Positions 37,449 through 46,617 of a DNA stretch of 64,000 bases are shown here, piece by piece. Source of the DNA: Jeotgalicoccus aerolatus (GTDB lineage: Bacteria > Bacillota > Bacilli > Staphylococcales > Salinicoccaceae). The notes under the pieces were generated by a model. The model had not been told where the DNA came from. It searched no databases and saw only the letters and a program-made list of their open reading frames with translations. The stretch lies in NCBI RefSeq assembly GCF_014635205.1, contig NZ_BMCN01000001.1, forward strand, positions 744,001-808,000, in the 5' to 3' direction. Within the stretch, counting starts at the first letter, position 1; each line of letters starts with the position of its first letter. The translations under genes were made by a program, and so were the position numbers.

Positions 37449-38945
37449 CTACTCAAATAAATTTTTAAATATTTTTTTAACTTTAGTGCCTAGATCGCCT
37501 TTTTCTTTCGGCTCTCTGTCAGAGTCTTCCAGACGATTGTCAGCGTCATCATCAGTATAATCCTCGTATTCATCATCAGCATCATTTTCAGATGGAGATT
37601 CTTCAATACTTTCTTCGTCAGGATAGTTGTATTCATCTTCATATGAATCATCATCCTGTGCTTCATCCCGATTTACCTGAAGCTCATTCTCTTCTTTACG
37701 TTTAGCAAACAAGCCTGTAAAGAAATTACCTGTTTGAGCTTCCTGTTCATCATCTGCTGCACTGTGAGATTCAGCTTCTGGATAGTCGTCATAATTATCA
37801 ATTGTAACATATTCCAGTAACTCATCAAACATTATTCCGCTTGATAATACAGAGATTGCGCTTGTAAATTCAGGTTTTCTTGCACCCATTTGATTCGGTA
37901 CGTGAACTCTTACTTTTTCAGCAACGAGATCCTGCATCAATTCTTTAATACCTCGAATATTCGCAGTACCGCCTGTTAATACAAAGCCGCCTTGTACATT
38001 GTTGATGCCGTTAGCAGCTAAGTCTTCAAAAATACTCATCAAAGTATCTTCAATAACCAGTTCAATCACATCTGCCAGATCTTTCGACGTTACTTCTGCC
38101 GGTTCAGCAGAGTCATTTTGTACGAGTGATACTTTCTCATCATCGCTCGCAAGGTCGAAGAATGCATGACCGTACTGTTCCTTAGCCTGATCAGCTTCAT
38201 CGTAAGATGTATTGAATTCTTCAACTAAATCAAGTGTGATTTCACGTCCGGCAATGCCGACACTGTTTGCATATTTTAATGAACCTCGCTCATAATAAGC
38301 GAATTGAGTTAAATCAAGACCCATATCAATAACGACAGCACCAAGTTCTGCTTCAGCATCTGTCAGTACGTGCTGATAGTTTACCGCATCTGAATACACA
38401 TCTAAAATTGTTAAGCCTGCTGCTTCAACACACTTAACAATATTAATTAAGAGCGTACGATTCGCCGTAACGACCCCCGCCTTAACAGCCAGACTTTCTT
38501 CTGCGATCATTTCTTTTGGATCGTTCACTTCATGCAGACCGTCTACGATAAAAGAAACCGGGTAAACGCTGACTACTTCATTTTGCCCTGCAAAATCGTG
38601 CATGCGGACATTTTCCAGCAGCTCTTCTATATGTTCACCATTAATTTCTGTGGCTTCTCCGCCGAAGCGTATTGCTTCCTCTCCAAATTGTATATGCGTA
38701 TCCGCAATTGGGATTTTCACAAACACTTCATCGATATCTACACCTGAAGCGATTTTTGCTTTTTTAATTGTATCTGTAATTGCATGTTTAGCCTGATCAA
38801 AATCATTGATCATCCCTTTAGAAACCCCATCAGTGAAGGTTTGACCGGTACCGATTACATTCACACCGTTGTGAAATTTTTCGCCGACCACTACTTTGAC
38901 ACTAGACGAGCCGATATCAAGGGCAACATAATAATGTTCCTTCAC
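37449..38945 (-). CDS. ftsA: Cell division protein FtsA
   Basis: Actin-like protein that ties FtsZ to the membrane. ATPase-fold motifs: ALDIGSSSVKVVVGE at the N-terminus and FVLTGGTANIRGIKEL (about 322-337). A long acidic linker (about 420-480, rich in Asp, Glu and Tyr) precedes the C-terminal amphipathic helix GTKVKKIFKNLFE. 498 aa. It starts at GTG behind TAGGAGGCAATAAG. A candidate promoter lies in the 105-bp gap after divIB. Confidence 0.96.
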   Translation of the reverse strand: MKEHYYVALDIGSSSVKVVVGEKFHNGVNVIGTGQTFTDGVSKGMINDFDQAKHAITDTIKKAKIASGVDIDEVFVKIPIADTHIQFGEEAIRFGGEATEINGEHIEELLENVRMHDFAGQNEVVSVYPVSFIVDGLHEVNDPKEMIAEESLAVKAGVVTANRTLLINIVKCVEAAGLTILDVYSDAVNYQHVLTDAEAELGAVVIDMGLDLTQFAYYERGSLKYANSVGIAGREITLDLVEEFNTSYDEADQAKEQYGHAFFDLASDDEKVSLVQNDSAEPAEVTSKDLADVIELVIEDTLMSIFEDLAANGINNVQGGFVLTGGTANIRGIKELMQDLVAEKVRVHVPNQMGARKPEFTSAISVLSSGIMFDELLEYVTIDNYDDYPEAESHSAADDEQEAQTGNFFTGLFAKRKEENELQVNRDEAQDDDSYEDEYNYPDEESIEESPSENDADDEYEDYTDDDADNRLEDSDREPKEKGDLGTKVKKIFKNLFE

Positions 38946-38993
38946 CTTATTGCCTCCTACACAGCCTTTTTCATATTACTATTTCTAGTTTAC

Positions 38994-39024
38994 ATTATAC
39001 TCTGATTAATGTGAACTATTTCAA
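38994..39024 (-). promoter_or_regulatory. Candidate ftsA promoter
   Basis: Minus strand: -10 TATAAT (38994-38999) with TTGAAA (39019-39024) at a 19-nt spacing. The spacer is long, so confidence is limited. Confidence 0.35.
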
Positions 39025-39050
39025 AACATTTGTTTTACTTTATCTGTCTT

Positions 39051-40250
39051 TTATTCTTCTGCAGTGCTGTCGATACCGCCAAGTGATGACCTGACACCCT
39101 CGAGCGCTCCATTAATATCTTCGATATATCCTGCCTGAGTCGGTTCATTATATATATTATCTTTAATTTCCCGTGCATCAGCACTGTCGTACGGTAAATA
39201 GCTCGTTCCGACTTCCATATCGATAATACCTTCTGATTCATCGCCGATTTCATGGCGGATACCAATGTAATAGTTCATTTTCTCACTGAACGTTTCGTAA
39301 TCGGCAACAATTTCCTGCCCGTCATTCATAAATACATGAATTCTCCGCATCGAATTATCAGTCGGCCGGAAGTATATTTCGGAAATACTTTCCAAAATAT
39401 CCACTTCAATATTATTCAGCGCCTCGACCAGGGCATCGAACTCTTCGCCTTCAAAGTTATAAATAATCGGAGCATTCCTCGGCGCAGTTGGATATCCGCG
39501 TTGTATTCTGCTGTTTTCAAGCACCGGGAAATACAGTGTATCACTGTTAATGTATGCAATTGCCTTATACTCATTCACATTAACCGTAATGCCGTTTGGC
39601 CAGTCTCGGCTGACGGATACATCTTCAATTACCGGCAGCAATTCAACATTCTCCTCGGCTTTGCCGGCGGAAATACTGAACATCTTATCACCGGTACTAA
39701 AACCGATACGCTCTTCAAGCTCTGCTTCAGATACGAGGCTGTTGCCCTCAAAGTTAATTTCCTTCACATCGCTGGCACTCGAAAATACATACCATAATAA
39801 AGCAGCTAGAAAAAGAACAAGAAGTACGATCAAGGCGATATACATATGTACGCGTTTAAACTCGAATTTCTTTTTCTTCTGTTTCGGAGTATTTCTTTTT
39901 TCTTGTTTTTTACTATTCTTTTTAGCTGATTTTTCTTTTTGACCAGTCTTCTTCTCTTTATCGTCAGTTTTTTTAACATCTGACTGCTCGTCATCAAAAT
40001 CTTTATAATGTTCGATTTGCAATGATAAGTCGCCATCTGATTTTTTTTTATCATCCGGAACTTTTTGACTGCCTTTTTTTGCTTCAGCCTTATTAACATC
40101 GCTTTTAGGTTCTTGTTCTTTAGCAGGTTTGGCTTGTTCATTGTCTTTGCTTAAAGCAGATTTTAGAGTATAGCCCTGATACTCAGCATTCTGACGTTTC
40201 TTTTTAAGTTTTTCTTTTATATCATCTATATTATTGTCGTCATGAGCCAT
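39051..40250 (-). CDS. divIB: Cell division protein DivIB/FtsQ
   Basis: Divisome protein that acts with FtsL and DivIC. A long, Lys/Glu-rich cytoplasmic region (about 1-130, low complexity) is followed by one membrane helix (about 132-152, YIALIVLLVLFLAALLWYV), a POTRA domain (about 158-225, VKEINFEGNSLVSEAELEE in parts) and a beta domain. 399 aa. The charged cytoplasmic part is typical of staphylococcal DivIB. It lies between murD and ftsA as expected. Confidence 0.93.
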   Translation of the reverse strand: MAHDDNNIDDIKEKLKKKRQNAEYQGYTLKSALSKDNEQAKPAKEQEPKSDVNKAEAKKGSQKVPDDKKKSDGDLSLQIEHYKDFDDEQSDVKKTDDKEKKTGQKEKSAKKNSKKQEKRNTPKQKKKKFEFKRVHMYIALIVLLVLFLAALLWYVFSSASDVKEINFEGNSLVSEAELEERIGFSTGDKMFSISAGKAEENVELLPVIEDVSVSRDWPNGITVNVNEYKAIAYINSDTLYFPVLENSRIQRGYPTAPRNAPIIYNFEGEEFDALVEALNNIEVDILESISEIYFRPTDNSMRRIHVFMNDGQEIVADYETFSEKMNYYIGIRHEIGDESEGIIDMEVGTSYLPYDSADAREIKDNIYNEPTQAGYIEDINGALEGVRSSLGGIDSTAEE

Positions 40251-40271
40251 CGGCTATACCTCCTTTAAATT

Positions 40272-41609
40272 CTAGTTCAATTTTGCAAAGCCTTCTTTAA
40301 AATGATCGCCGCGCCGTTCATAGTCTTTATACTGATCCCAGCTCGCACAAGCGGGTGAAAATAAGACTGTGTCCCCCGGCACTGCATGACGGTGAGCAAG
40401 TGCCACACCCGTGTACGGATTATCCGTCAGCTCTGAAGGCACATTCATCTTCTCTGCCAGGGCAGTGAATTTAGCTGCCGTTTCACCAAAAGTAATAATA
40501 TGCTTAACGTGACCGGCATACTGCATTAACTCATCCAGAGTCTGACCGCGGTCTAAACCGCCTGCCATCCAGATCACTGGTGTATCAAAACTTTTTAAGG
40601 CAAATGATGTTGCCAAATTATTCGTCGCTTTAGAATCGTTGTAATACATTACACCCTCTGCGGCACCCAGACGTTCCAGCCTGTGAGCAATACCGCTGAA
40701 AGTAGTCAGAGTTTTTCTGACAGCATCAATGCTGACACCATGTGCGTGTGCTGCAAGCAGCGTCGCCAGTATATTTTCAATGTTATGATCACCTTTTAGA
40801 ACAATATCTTTAATCGGCATGACAACTTTACCGTGAACGATTAATTGTCCATTGTCAGTGCAGGCATCTGCCGGACCATCAGCATCAAAATACTCAATTC
40901 GGCATTTTATATCGTGTCCATCGAGCAGATGCGCCTGTTTTTTATTAAAGATTAATAAATCATCTTCGGTCATATTTTTAAAAATAGACAATTTAGCGTT
41001 TCTGTATTCTTCAACAGAACCGTGGTAGTCTAAATGGGCTTCATATATGTTAGTAACCACCGCAATATTTGGTCTGAATTCTCTGATTCCCATCAGCTGA
41101 AATGAAGATAGTTCCATTATAAGCGAATCATTATCGGCTGCTTCCATAGCTGCATCTGTTGCGGGATAACCGATATTTCCGCATAAAATCGGATGTTCAT
41201 TATTTTGTTCAAGCATTTCACCGAGGAGATAAGTACATGTCGTTTTACCATTTGTCCCGGTCAGAGCATAAATCGGCGCTTCGCTTATATGATGAGCAAT
41301 TTCAACTTCTGTAATAATTGGAATATTTCTGTCCGCTGCTTCTTTTAAAAATGGAACAGTATAAGGAATACCCGGGTTTTTAACGATTAGATCCGCATTA
41401 TTTAAAAGATTGACCGGATGGTGGCCATCCACAATTTCAACGCCCCAGCCTTTATATTTTTGTTCCGCTTCTTCATCCGAGAACACTTCGTTAGTCGTCA
41501 GGGTTACATTGGCATTTAACCGAACCAGTGCATCTACAGCACTTTTGCCGCTTCGGCCATAGCCCAGCACAATAACGTTTTTGTTGTCGTATCCGCTGAA
41601 TGATTTCAT
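40272..41609 (-). CDS. murD: UDP-N-acetylmuramoylalanine--D-glutamate ligase
   Basis: Adds D-Glu to UDP-MurNAc-L-Ala with ATP in the cytoplasm. 445 aa. N-terminal UDP-binding domain, P-loop ALTGTNGKTTCTYLL (about 113-127), and conserved YNDSKATNNLATSFALKSF (about 323-341). C-terminal domain ends with FSPACASWDQYKDYERRGDHF (in two parts). One base after mraY. Confidence 0.97.
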   Translation of the reverse strand: MKSFSGYDNKNVIVLGYGRSGKSAVDALVRLNANVTLTTNEVFSDEEAEQKYKGWGVEIVDGHHPVNLLNNADLIVKNPGIPYTVPFLKEAADRNIPIITEVEIAHHISEAPIYALTGTNGKTTCTYLLGEMLEQNNEHPILCGNIGYPATDAAMEAADNDSLIMELSSFQLMGIREFRPNIAVVTNIYEAHLDYHGSVEEYRNAKLSIFKNMTEDDLLIFNKKQAHLLDGHDIKCRIEYFDADGPADACTDNGQLIVHGKVVMPIKDIVLKGDHNIENILATLLAAHAHGVSIDAVRKTLTTFSGIAHRLERLGAAEGVMYYNDSKATNNLATSFALKSFDTPVIWMAGGLDRGQTLDELMQYAGHVKHIITFGETAAKFTALAEKMNVPSELTDNPYTGVALAHRHAVPGDTVLFSPACASWDQYKDYERRGDHFKEGFAKLN

Positions 41610-41610
41610 C

Positions 41611-42573
41611 TTACATCACTCCTAAAATTATACCGATAATCCCGGCAATCAATCCGACTGACCAGAATACAATAACGATTTTCCATTCATTCCATCCTGA
41701 CAGTTCAAAATGATGATGGATTGGTGTCATTTTAAAAATTCTCTTGCCTGTCGTTTTATATGACGCGACCTGGAGCATAACACTCGCAGTCTCAACTACG
41801 AAGACGATTCCGATAATTAAAAGCAGCAGGCTGTTGTTTAAAAGAATCGAGACAATCGCAATAATACCGCCGAGTGCCAATGACCCAGTATCTCCCATAA
41901 ATAATTTAGCAGGATATTTATTATAAATTAAAAATCCAATCAGCCCGCCGATTAAAATGAACAGGAATAATGCAACTTCCATTTCTCCTGTCATCAGGCT
42001 GATAACAAGAAATGATGCGAATGCGATAATCGAAGTCCCTGTCGATAATCCGTCAAGACCGTCAGTTAAGTTAACTGCATTGGAGAATCCAACCAGCCAG
42101 AAAACGATCCAGACGACAAAAAATATACCCAGCGGGATAAAGAAATCTGTCCCCGGAATCTGTATGCCGGCCTCGATATCCGGAATCCAATTGATCATTA
42201 TAATGTAAATAATAACTGCCACTGCAATTTGCGCCAGAAACTTCTGTTTTGATGATAAGCCTGCATTATTTTTTTTAACAACGATAATGTAATCATCGAT
42301 AAAACCAATCAGTGCAAAACCGAGCGTTACGATAATCAGTACAAGCATTTTATAAATATCATCGACAAAAAACACGCCGATGACAGAGAGGAGTATTGTC
42401 ACTGCGATAAATGACAAACCGCCCATCGTCGGTGTTCCTGTTTTAATTAAATGACTCTTAGGTCCTTCTTCACGAATGGACTGGCCAAATTTCATCCTTT
42501 TCAGCAAAGGGATTAATACCGGTATTAAAATTGCAGTGAGCACAAGCGCCGCTGCTAAAAATATATAGTTCAT
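41611..42573 (-). CDS. mraY: Phospho-N-acetylmuramoyl-pentapeptide transferase
   Basis: Integral membrane enzyme that makes lipid I from UDP-MurNAc-pentapeptide and undecaprenyl phosphate. 320 aa, about ten helices. Catalytic Asp pairs: GFIDDY near residue 91, NLTDGLDGLSTG (about 169-180), and the terminal MTPIHHHFEL-like motif KMTPIHHHFELSGW. Nine bases after the PBP gene. Confidence 0.97.
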   Translation of the reverse strand: MNYIFLAAALVLTAILIPVLIPLLKRMKFGQSIREEGPKSHLIKTGTPTMGGLSFIAVTILLSVIGVFFVDDIYKMLVLIIVTLGFALIGFIDDYIIVVKKNNAGLSSKQKFLAQIAVAVIIYIIMINWIPDIEAGIQIPGTDFFIPLGIFFVVWIVFWLVGFSNAVNLTDGLDGLSTGTSIIAFASFLVISLMTGEMEVALFLFILIGGLIGFLIYNKYPAKLFMGDTGSLALGGIIAIVSILLNNSLLLLIIGIVFVVETASVMLQVASYKTTGKRIFKMTPIHHHFELSGWNEWKIVIVFWSVGLIAGIIGIILGVM

Positions 42574-42581
42574 AGCTCCTC

Positions 42582-44729
42582 CTAATCGTTCGGGTCGTTA
42601 GACGACAGAGTGACTTCTACTGCAGTATCCTCAGTGACTGCCGTCCCGCTGTTTTGTGACTGGCTCTTAACATAACCCTCTCCTTCTACAGTAACTTCAA
42701 TACCCATAAAGTCACCGAGTGTCAGTGCCTCCCGTTTAGAAAGCCCAGTAAAGTCCGGAAGAGTTAAATCGCCCTCTGTTTTCACAAATAAGGAATCATA
42801 AGGCAGCAGCCTGTCGTCTTTTGGATAATGTTCGACAATTTCATTGCCGTTCCCGACTACTTTTACATCAATTGTATCATTTAATTCATCGGTCAAGGCA
42901 TCGATTTCCTTACCTGTATAATCACCGATTTCAACTACGCTGTTTTCTTTGGAAACATCTGCTTCAGATACTTCTAAATATTTAAGCGTCCTTTCCATTA
43001 ACGGATTAAATCCGCGTGCAACCCCATTGTCCCAAGTTTCACTTTTATTTTCACTGGCCAGTTTAATACCGTAATACACAATGACCTCCGGGTCATCTTT
43101 CGGTGCATAGCCTAAAAATGAAGTAAAGAACTGGTAGTCGCCGTCCATATATCCGCCGTTTTCCGGATCGTAAATTTGTGCAGTTCCCGATTTACCCGTC
43201 ACTTCATACTCATCTGATTTGTACTGCGGGTTATGGTCAAGCGAACCGCCGATTAACGTGTTCATCTCGGATACCGTTTTTTCAGCCGCTTCCGGCGAAA
43301 TAACCTGACTCACTGTTTCTTCTTTGCCATCGTAAACAACGTCACCAGCATCATCTGTAATTTCGTCAACGACGTAAGGTTTTTTCATTTCCCCTTCATT
43401 CAAGAGCGCAGTCATGCCCTGGATCAGCTGTATAGGGGTAACTGTTGATGTCTGTCCAAATGAAGTTGTTTTTTGCTGTAATTCATTGTCCCAGGCAATT
43501 TGCCCTGCTGATTCAGTCGGGAATTCAGAGCCGGTCGTTTGACCGAAACCAAATTTCTGATAATAGTCGAGCATTTTATCGGCACCGACTTTATCTTGCA
43601 GAATCATCATCAGAACGTTTGATGAATACTGCATGCCTTCGTTATAAGTAATGTATCCCCAGCCTTCTGTTTCCCAGTCATATATTGTCGTATCCATAAC
43701 ATCCATAGACCCGGAAGTATAGACAGTATCAGGGTCATAGACACCTTCTTCAATTGCAGCTGCAAGACCGAATACTTTAAATGTAGACCCCGGTTCAAAT
43801 GAATATTCGTAAAGCATATTCAGCCAGCTCTCACCGAACCCTTCACGAGTTTCCGGATTAAATGACGGCCGCTGGCCGCTGGCGAGAATTTCCCCTGTAT
43901 CTGCATCGGCAACAACAGCAATCAATTCTTCAGGTTTAAAGTGCTCATCCATATCATTTAATGTTTCTTCAAGATAGAGCTGAATATTAGAATCAATCGT
44001 TAATTTAACATCGTGTCCATTGACCGGCGGTTTAACATTATCGGAGTTTGGTACGATATAGCCCCATACATCCTGATCATAATCGATGCTGCCGGGCTCG
44101 CCTTTTAAAAGATCGTTATAAATGCGTTCAAAACCGAGCTGGCCGTCCAGTTCATTTGATTCATTATTCATTTCCGCATAGCCGATTAAATGCGATGCAA
44201 ATTGTCCATTAGGATAAAACCGTCTCGTTTCCGGTTCAAATACAATGCCGGTCGCTTCAGATTCTTCCAGGAACTTTTTATCGTTATAGGAAATATTTCG
44301 GCCTGCCTGGCCAAGTTCCATCTGGAACTGTCCTTTTTCTATGTTTTCTTCAATTTCTGTTTGAATGTCTTCTTTCGACATGTCGATGACTTCTGCCAGC
44401 AATGATGCCGTTTCTTCTGGATTACTGACATGGTTCGGATAATTTTCATCCGTTATAATTGCGATTCTGTACGCTTCCATATCGGATGCCAGCACGTTGC
44501 CCGCACGGTCGACAATATCTCCGCGTTCAGGCTCATTAATTGCACTGACCGAGTATTTATCCTCACCGCGCGCGACCAGGTCTTCATCATCTATCGTTTG
44601 AAATACCATTAATTTTGTAAATTGCCCGATAATCAAAAGAAAAAGCACTCCTATACCGAAATATATCAGGAGTGCGCCTAGTGGTATCTTACTATTTTTA
44701 AGACTGAATTTGCGTCTAGTCTTCCCCAT
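42582..44729 (-). CDS. pbpA: Penicillin-binding protein 1 (class B, FtsI/PBP2B type) with PASTA domains
   Basis: Transpeptidase of the divisome. N-terminal membrane helix (about 14-36), dimerisation domain, transpeptidase domain with SxxK in EPGSTFKVFGL (about 310-320), SSN in QYSSNVLMM and KSGTAQIY, then two PASTA domains (about 590-655 and 655-715). 715 aa. The start overlaps the ftsL stop by 14 bp. Layout matches S. aureus PBP1. Confidence 0.95.
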   Translation of the reverse strand: MGKTRRKFSLKNSKIPLGALLIYFGIGVLFLLIIGQFTKLMVFQTIDDEDLVARGEDKYSVSAINEPERGDIVDRAGNVLASDMEAYRIAIITDENYPNHVSNPEETASLLAEVIDMSKEDIQTEIEENIEKGQFQMELGQAGRNISYNDKKFLEESEATGIVFEPETRRFYPNGQFASHLIGYAEMNNESNELDGQLGFERIYNDLLKGEPGSIDYDQDVWGYIVPNSDNVKPPVNGHDVKLTIDSNIQLYLEETLNDMDEHFKPEELIAVVADADTGEILASGQRPSFNPETREGFGESWLNMLYEYSFEPGSTFKVFGLAAAIEEGVYDPDTVYTSGSMDVMDTTIYDWETEGWGYITYNEGMQYSSNVLMMILQDKVGADKMLDYYQKFGFGQTTGSEFPTESAGQIAWDNELQQKTTSFGQTSTVTPIQLIQGMTALLNEGEMKKPYVVDEITDDAGDVVYDGKEETVSQVISPEAAEKTVSEMNTLIGGSLDHNPQYKSDEYEVTGKSGTAQIYDPENGGYMDGDYQFFTSFLGYAPKDDPEVIVYYGIKLASENKSETWDNGVARGFNPLMERTLKYLEVSEADVSKENSVVEIGDYTGKEIDALTDELNDTIDVKVVGNGNEIVEHYPKDDRLLPYDSLFVKTEGDLTLPDFTGLSKREALTLGDFMGIEVTVEGEGYVKSQSQNSGTAVTEDTAVEVTLSSNDPND

Positions 44730-45093
44730 ACTTTTCTACAACCTTTACATTGCTATTGTTCAAATCTAAGCCCAGTTCCTGAGCTTTTTCATATATACGA
44801 TCGTAGGAAGCAAGGTAGGTAACCTCAGTGTTTAATTCACTGATTTCACCCTCTTTAACTGAGATGCTTTGTTCTATAGATGATTTTTCACTTTGATAGT
44901 TATATGCTTCCATTTTTAAAGATAGCACATATATGGAAACCGCTGCAATCAGAACTGCCAGCGCTATGTAAATAGTCATTTCCATACGCTTAATCCCAAC
45001 GACTTTTGCTTTTCTCTGGGTTTTCGGCTGACTGTCGGATTCTCTGTATACTTTTTTGGCAGGGGCTGTTTCAGTATATCTTTCTACTACCAT
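44716..45093 (-). CDS. ftsL: Cell division protein FtsL
   Basis: Small bitopic divisome protein. A basic N-terminus (about 1-35), one membrane helix (about 37-60, MTIYIALAVLIAAVSIYVLSL in parts) and an external coiled coil (about 65-110). 125 aa. Identification rests mainly on position between rsmH and pbpA plus topology, since FtsL sequences vary widely. Confidence 0.9.
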   Translation of the reverse strand: MVVERYTETAPAKKVYRESDSQPKTQRKAKVVGIKRMEMTIYIALAVLIAAVSIYVLSLKMEAYNYQSEKSSIEQSISVKEGEISELNTEVTYLASYDRIYEKAQELGLDLNNSNVKVVEKYGED

Positions 45094-45104
45094 GTCAACA
45101 CTTC

Positions 45105-46034
45105 CTATACTTGTTTCTCAGCAATTCTAAGTTTTGCACTGCGTGCACGCGGGTTGGCCTCTAAATCATCGCCCTCTGCGATAATCGGTTTGCGGTTCAC
45201 TCTTTTTAATACCGGCTCGTATCCTTCGGGAATAATTGGCATATTCTTTGGCAGTTCCGGCCCTTTTTCGTATTCAACAAACATCTGTTTACATATTCTG
45301 TCTTCTAAAGAGTGGAAAGTAATAACCGATACACGTCCGTTTTTATTGAGCAGTTCTATCGCTTGTTCCAGCGAACGTTCGAACACTCCAAGCTCATCGT
45401 TGACTGCAATTCTAAGTGCCTGGAAGATACGTTTTGCAGGGTGGCCTCCGGTTCTTCTAAACTTCTGAGGAATTTGTGATTTTATTATTTCTGCGAGTTC
45501 TGTCGTCGTTTCAATCGGCTCGATTTTTCTAAGACGTTCTATTTCTCTGGCAATCTTCTTAGAAAATTTCTCTTCGCCATATCTGAAGAAAATACCGACT
45601 AATGCTTCGTAAGGATATTCATTTACAATTTCGTATGCGTCGAGTGATTGCGTCTGATCCATTCTCATGTCGAGCCGTGCTGTCTTAGAGTGGCTGAAAC
45701 CGCGTTCGGTTACGTCGAGCTGCGGGCTCGACACCCCGAGATCGTACAGAATGCCGTCGACACCAGTCACACCTTTTTCTTCAAGTGCTGCTGTTATATT
45801 TTCAAAATTTGTATGGATTAAAGTAATGTTATCGTGATCTTTAAATTTTTCCCGGGCATTATTTATCGCTGTCATGTCCTGATCAAATGCATAAACATGG
45901 CCAGTTTCAAGCTGTGACAATAAATAAGAAGTGTGTCCGCCGCCGCCTAAAGTAGCATCGACGTATATGCCGTCCGGCTTAATATTTAAACCATCGACTG
46001 TTTCTTTTAGTAAGACTGAAGTGTGGTTAAACAA
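45105..46034 (-). CDS. rsmH: 16S rRNA (cytosine-1402-N4)-methyltransferase
   Basis: N4-methylates C1402 of 16S rRNA. 309 aa. AdoMet motif [16 protein letters not shown] (about 24-39), [14 protein letters not shown] (about 99-112) and [13 protein letters not shown] (about 237-249). It lies between mraZ and ftsL, the conserved start of the dcw cluster. Confidence 0.97.
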   Translation of the reverse strand: MFNHTSVLLKETVDGLNIKPDGIYVDATLGGGGHTSYLLSQLETGHVYAFDQDMTAINNAREKFKDHDNITLIHTNFENITAALEEKGVTGVDGILYDLGVSSPQLDVTERGFSHSKTARLDMRMDQTQSLDAYEIVNEYPYEALVGIFFRYGEEKFSKKIAREIERLRKIEPIETTTELAEIIKSQIPQKFRRTGGHPAKRIFQALRIAVNDELGVFERSLEQAIELLNKNGRVSVITFHSLEDRICKQMFVEYEKGPELPKNMPIIPEGYEPVLKRVNRKPIIAEGDDLEANPRARSAKLRIAEKQV

Positions 46035-46046
46035 TTTGTCACATCC

Positions 46047-46478
46047 CTAAAGGTCAAAATCAATTAAATCTTCTGCTATATCTTCAAAGTTATCTTCAGA
46101 TTCTGTATAAAAGTCTTCCCATGATGAGGAATCCCAAATTTCAATTCTGCTCGATACACCAATTACTGTGCAATCTTTTGATAATCCTGCATATTCTCGC
46201 AAGTTTTGCGGGATATTAATACGTCCCTGTTTATCAATTTCCACGTTGGTCGCACCTGAGAAGAATAATCTCGTAAATTTACGGGCATCCTTCTTCGTCA
46301 GCGGCAGTGTTTTAAGTTTTTCTTCTATGCGGCTCCATTCATCTTCTGTATATGCGAATAAACAGCGATCAAGACCGCGCGTAATGACGAATTGTTCATC
46401 GAGTAATTCTCTGAATTTACTCGGCACAATAATGCGGCCTTTCGTATCCAAATTGTGTTTGTACTCACCCATGAACAT
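46047..46478 (-). CDS. mraZ: Transcriptional regulator MraZ
   Basis: AbrB-like DNA-binding protein that controls the dcw operon by binding its own promoter region. 143 aa with the two MraZ repeats: [21 protein letters not shown] (in two pieces, about 4-24) and [20 protein letters not shown] (about 78-97). Start ATG behind GGGGTGAGAAT. The upstream gap (46479-46568) is A/T-rich with a TATAAT on the minus strand (46534-46539) but without a clear -35. Confidence 0.96.
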   Translation of the reverse strand: MFMGEYKHNLDTKGRIIVPSKFRELLDEQFVITRGLDRCLFAYTEDEWSRIEEKLKTLPLTKKDARKFTRLFFSGATNVEIDKQGRINIPQNLREYAGLSKDCTVIGVSSRIEIWDSSSWEDFYTESEDNFEDIAEDLIDFDL

Positions 46479-46568
46479 ATTCTCACCCCGCTATACATTT
46501 AATTTACCACATCTCCCCACTTTCCTCCACAAATTATAAAAAAGATTGCAAAATTTTTTCGTAAAATA

Positions 46569-46603
46569 AAAAAGCGATTTCTCCATTTGGAGGAATCGCT
46601 TGA
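46569..46603 (-). terminator. Intrinsic terminator after bshC
   Basis: Minus strand: 12-bp stem (AGCGATTCCTCC with GGAGAAATCGCT, one wobble) and a T-rich tail. It separates bshC from the dcw promoter region. Confidence 0.82.
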
Positions 46604-46617
46604 TAATTATAGGTTTT

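Noticed and set aside
39830-40141. Lys-rich 103-codon frame inside divIB
   Set aside because: It is an alternate reading of the low-complexity Lys/Glu region of DivIB, without a start signal.
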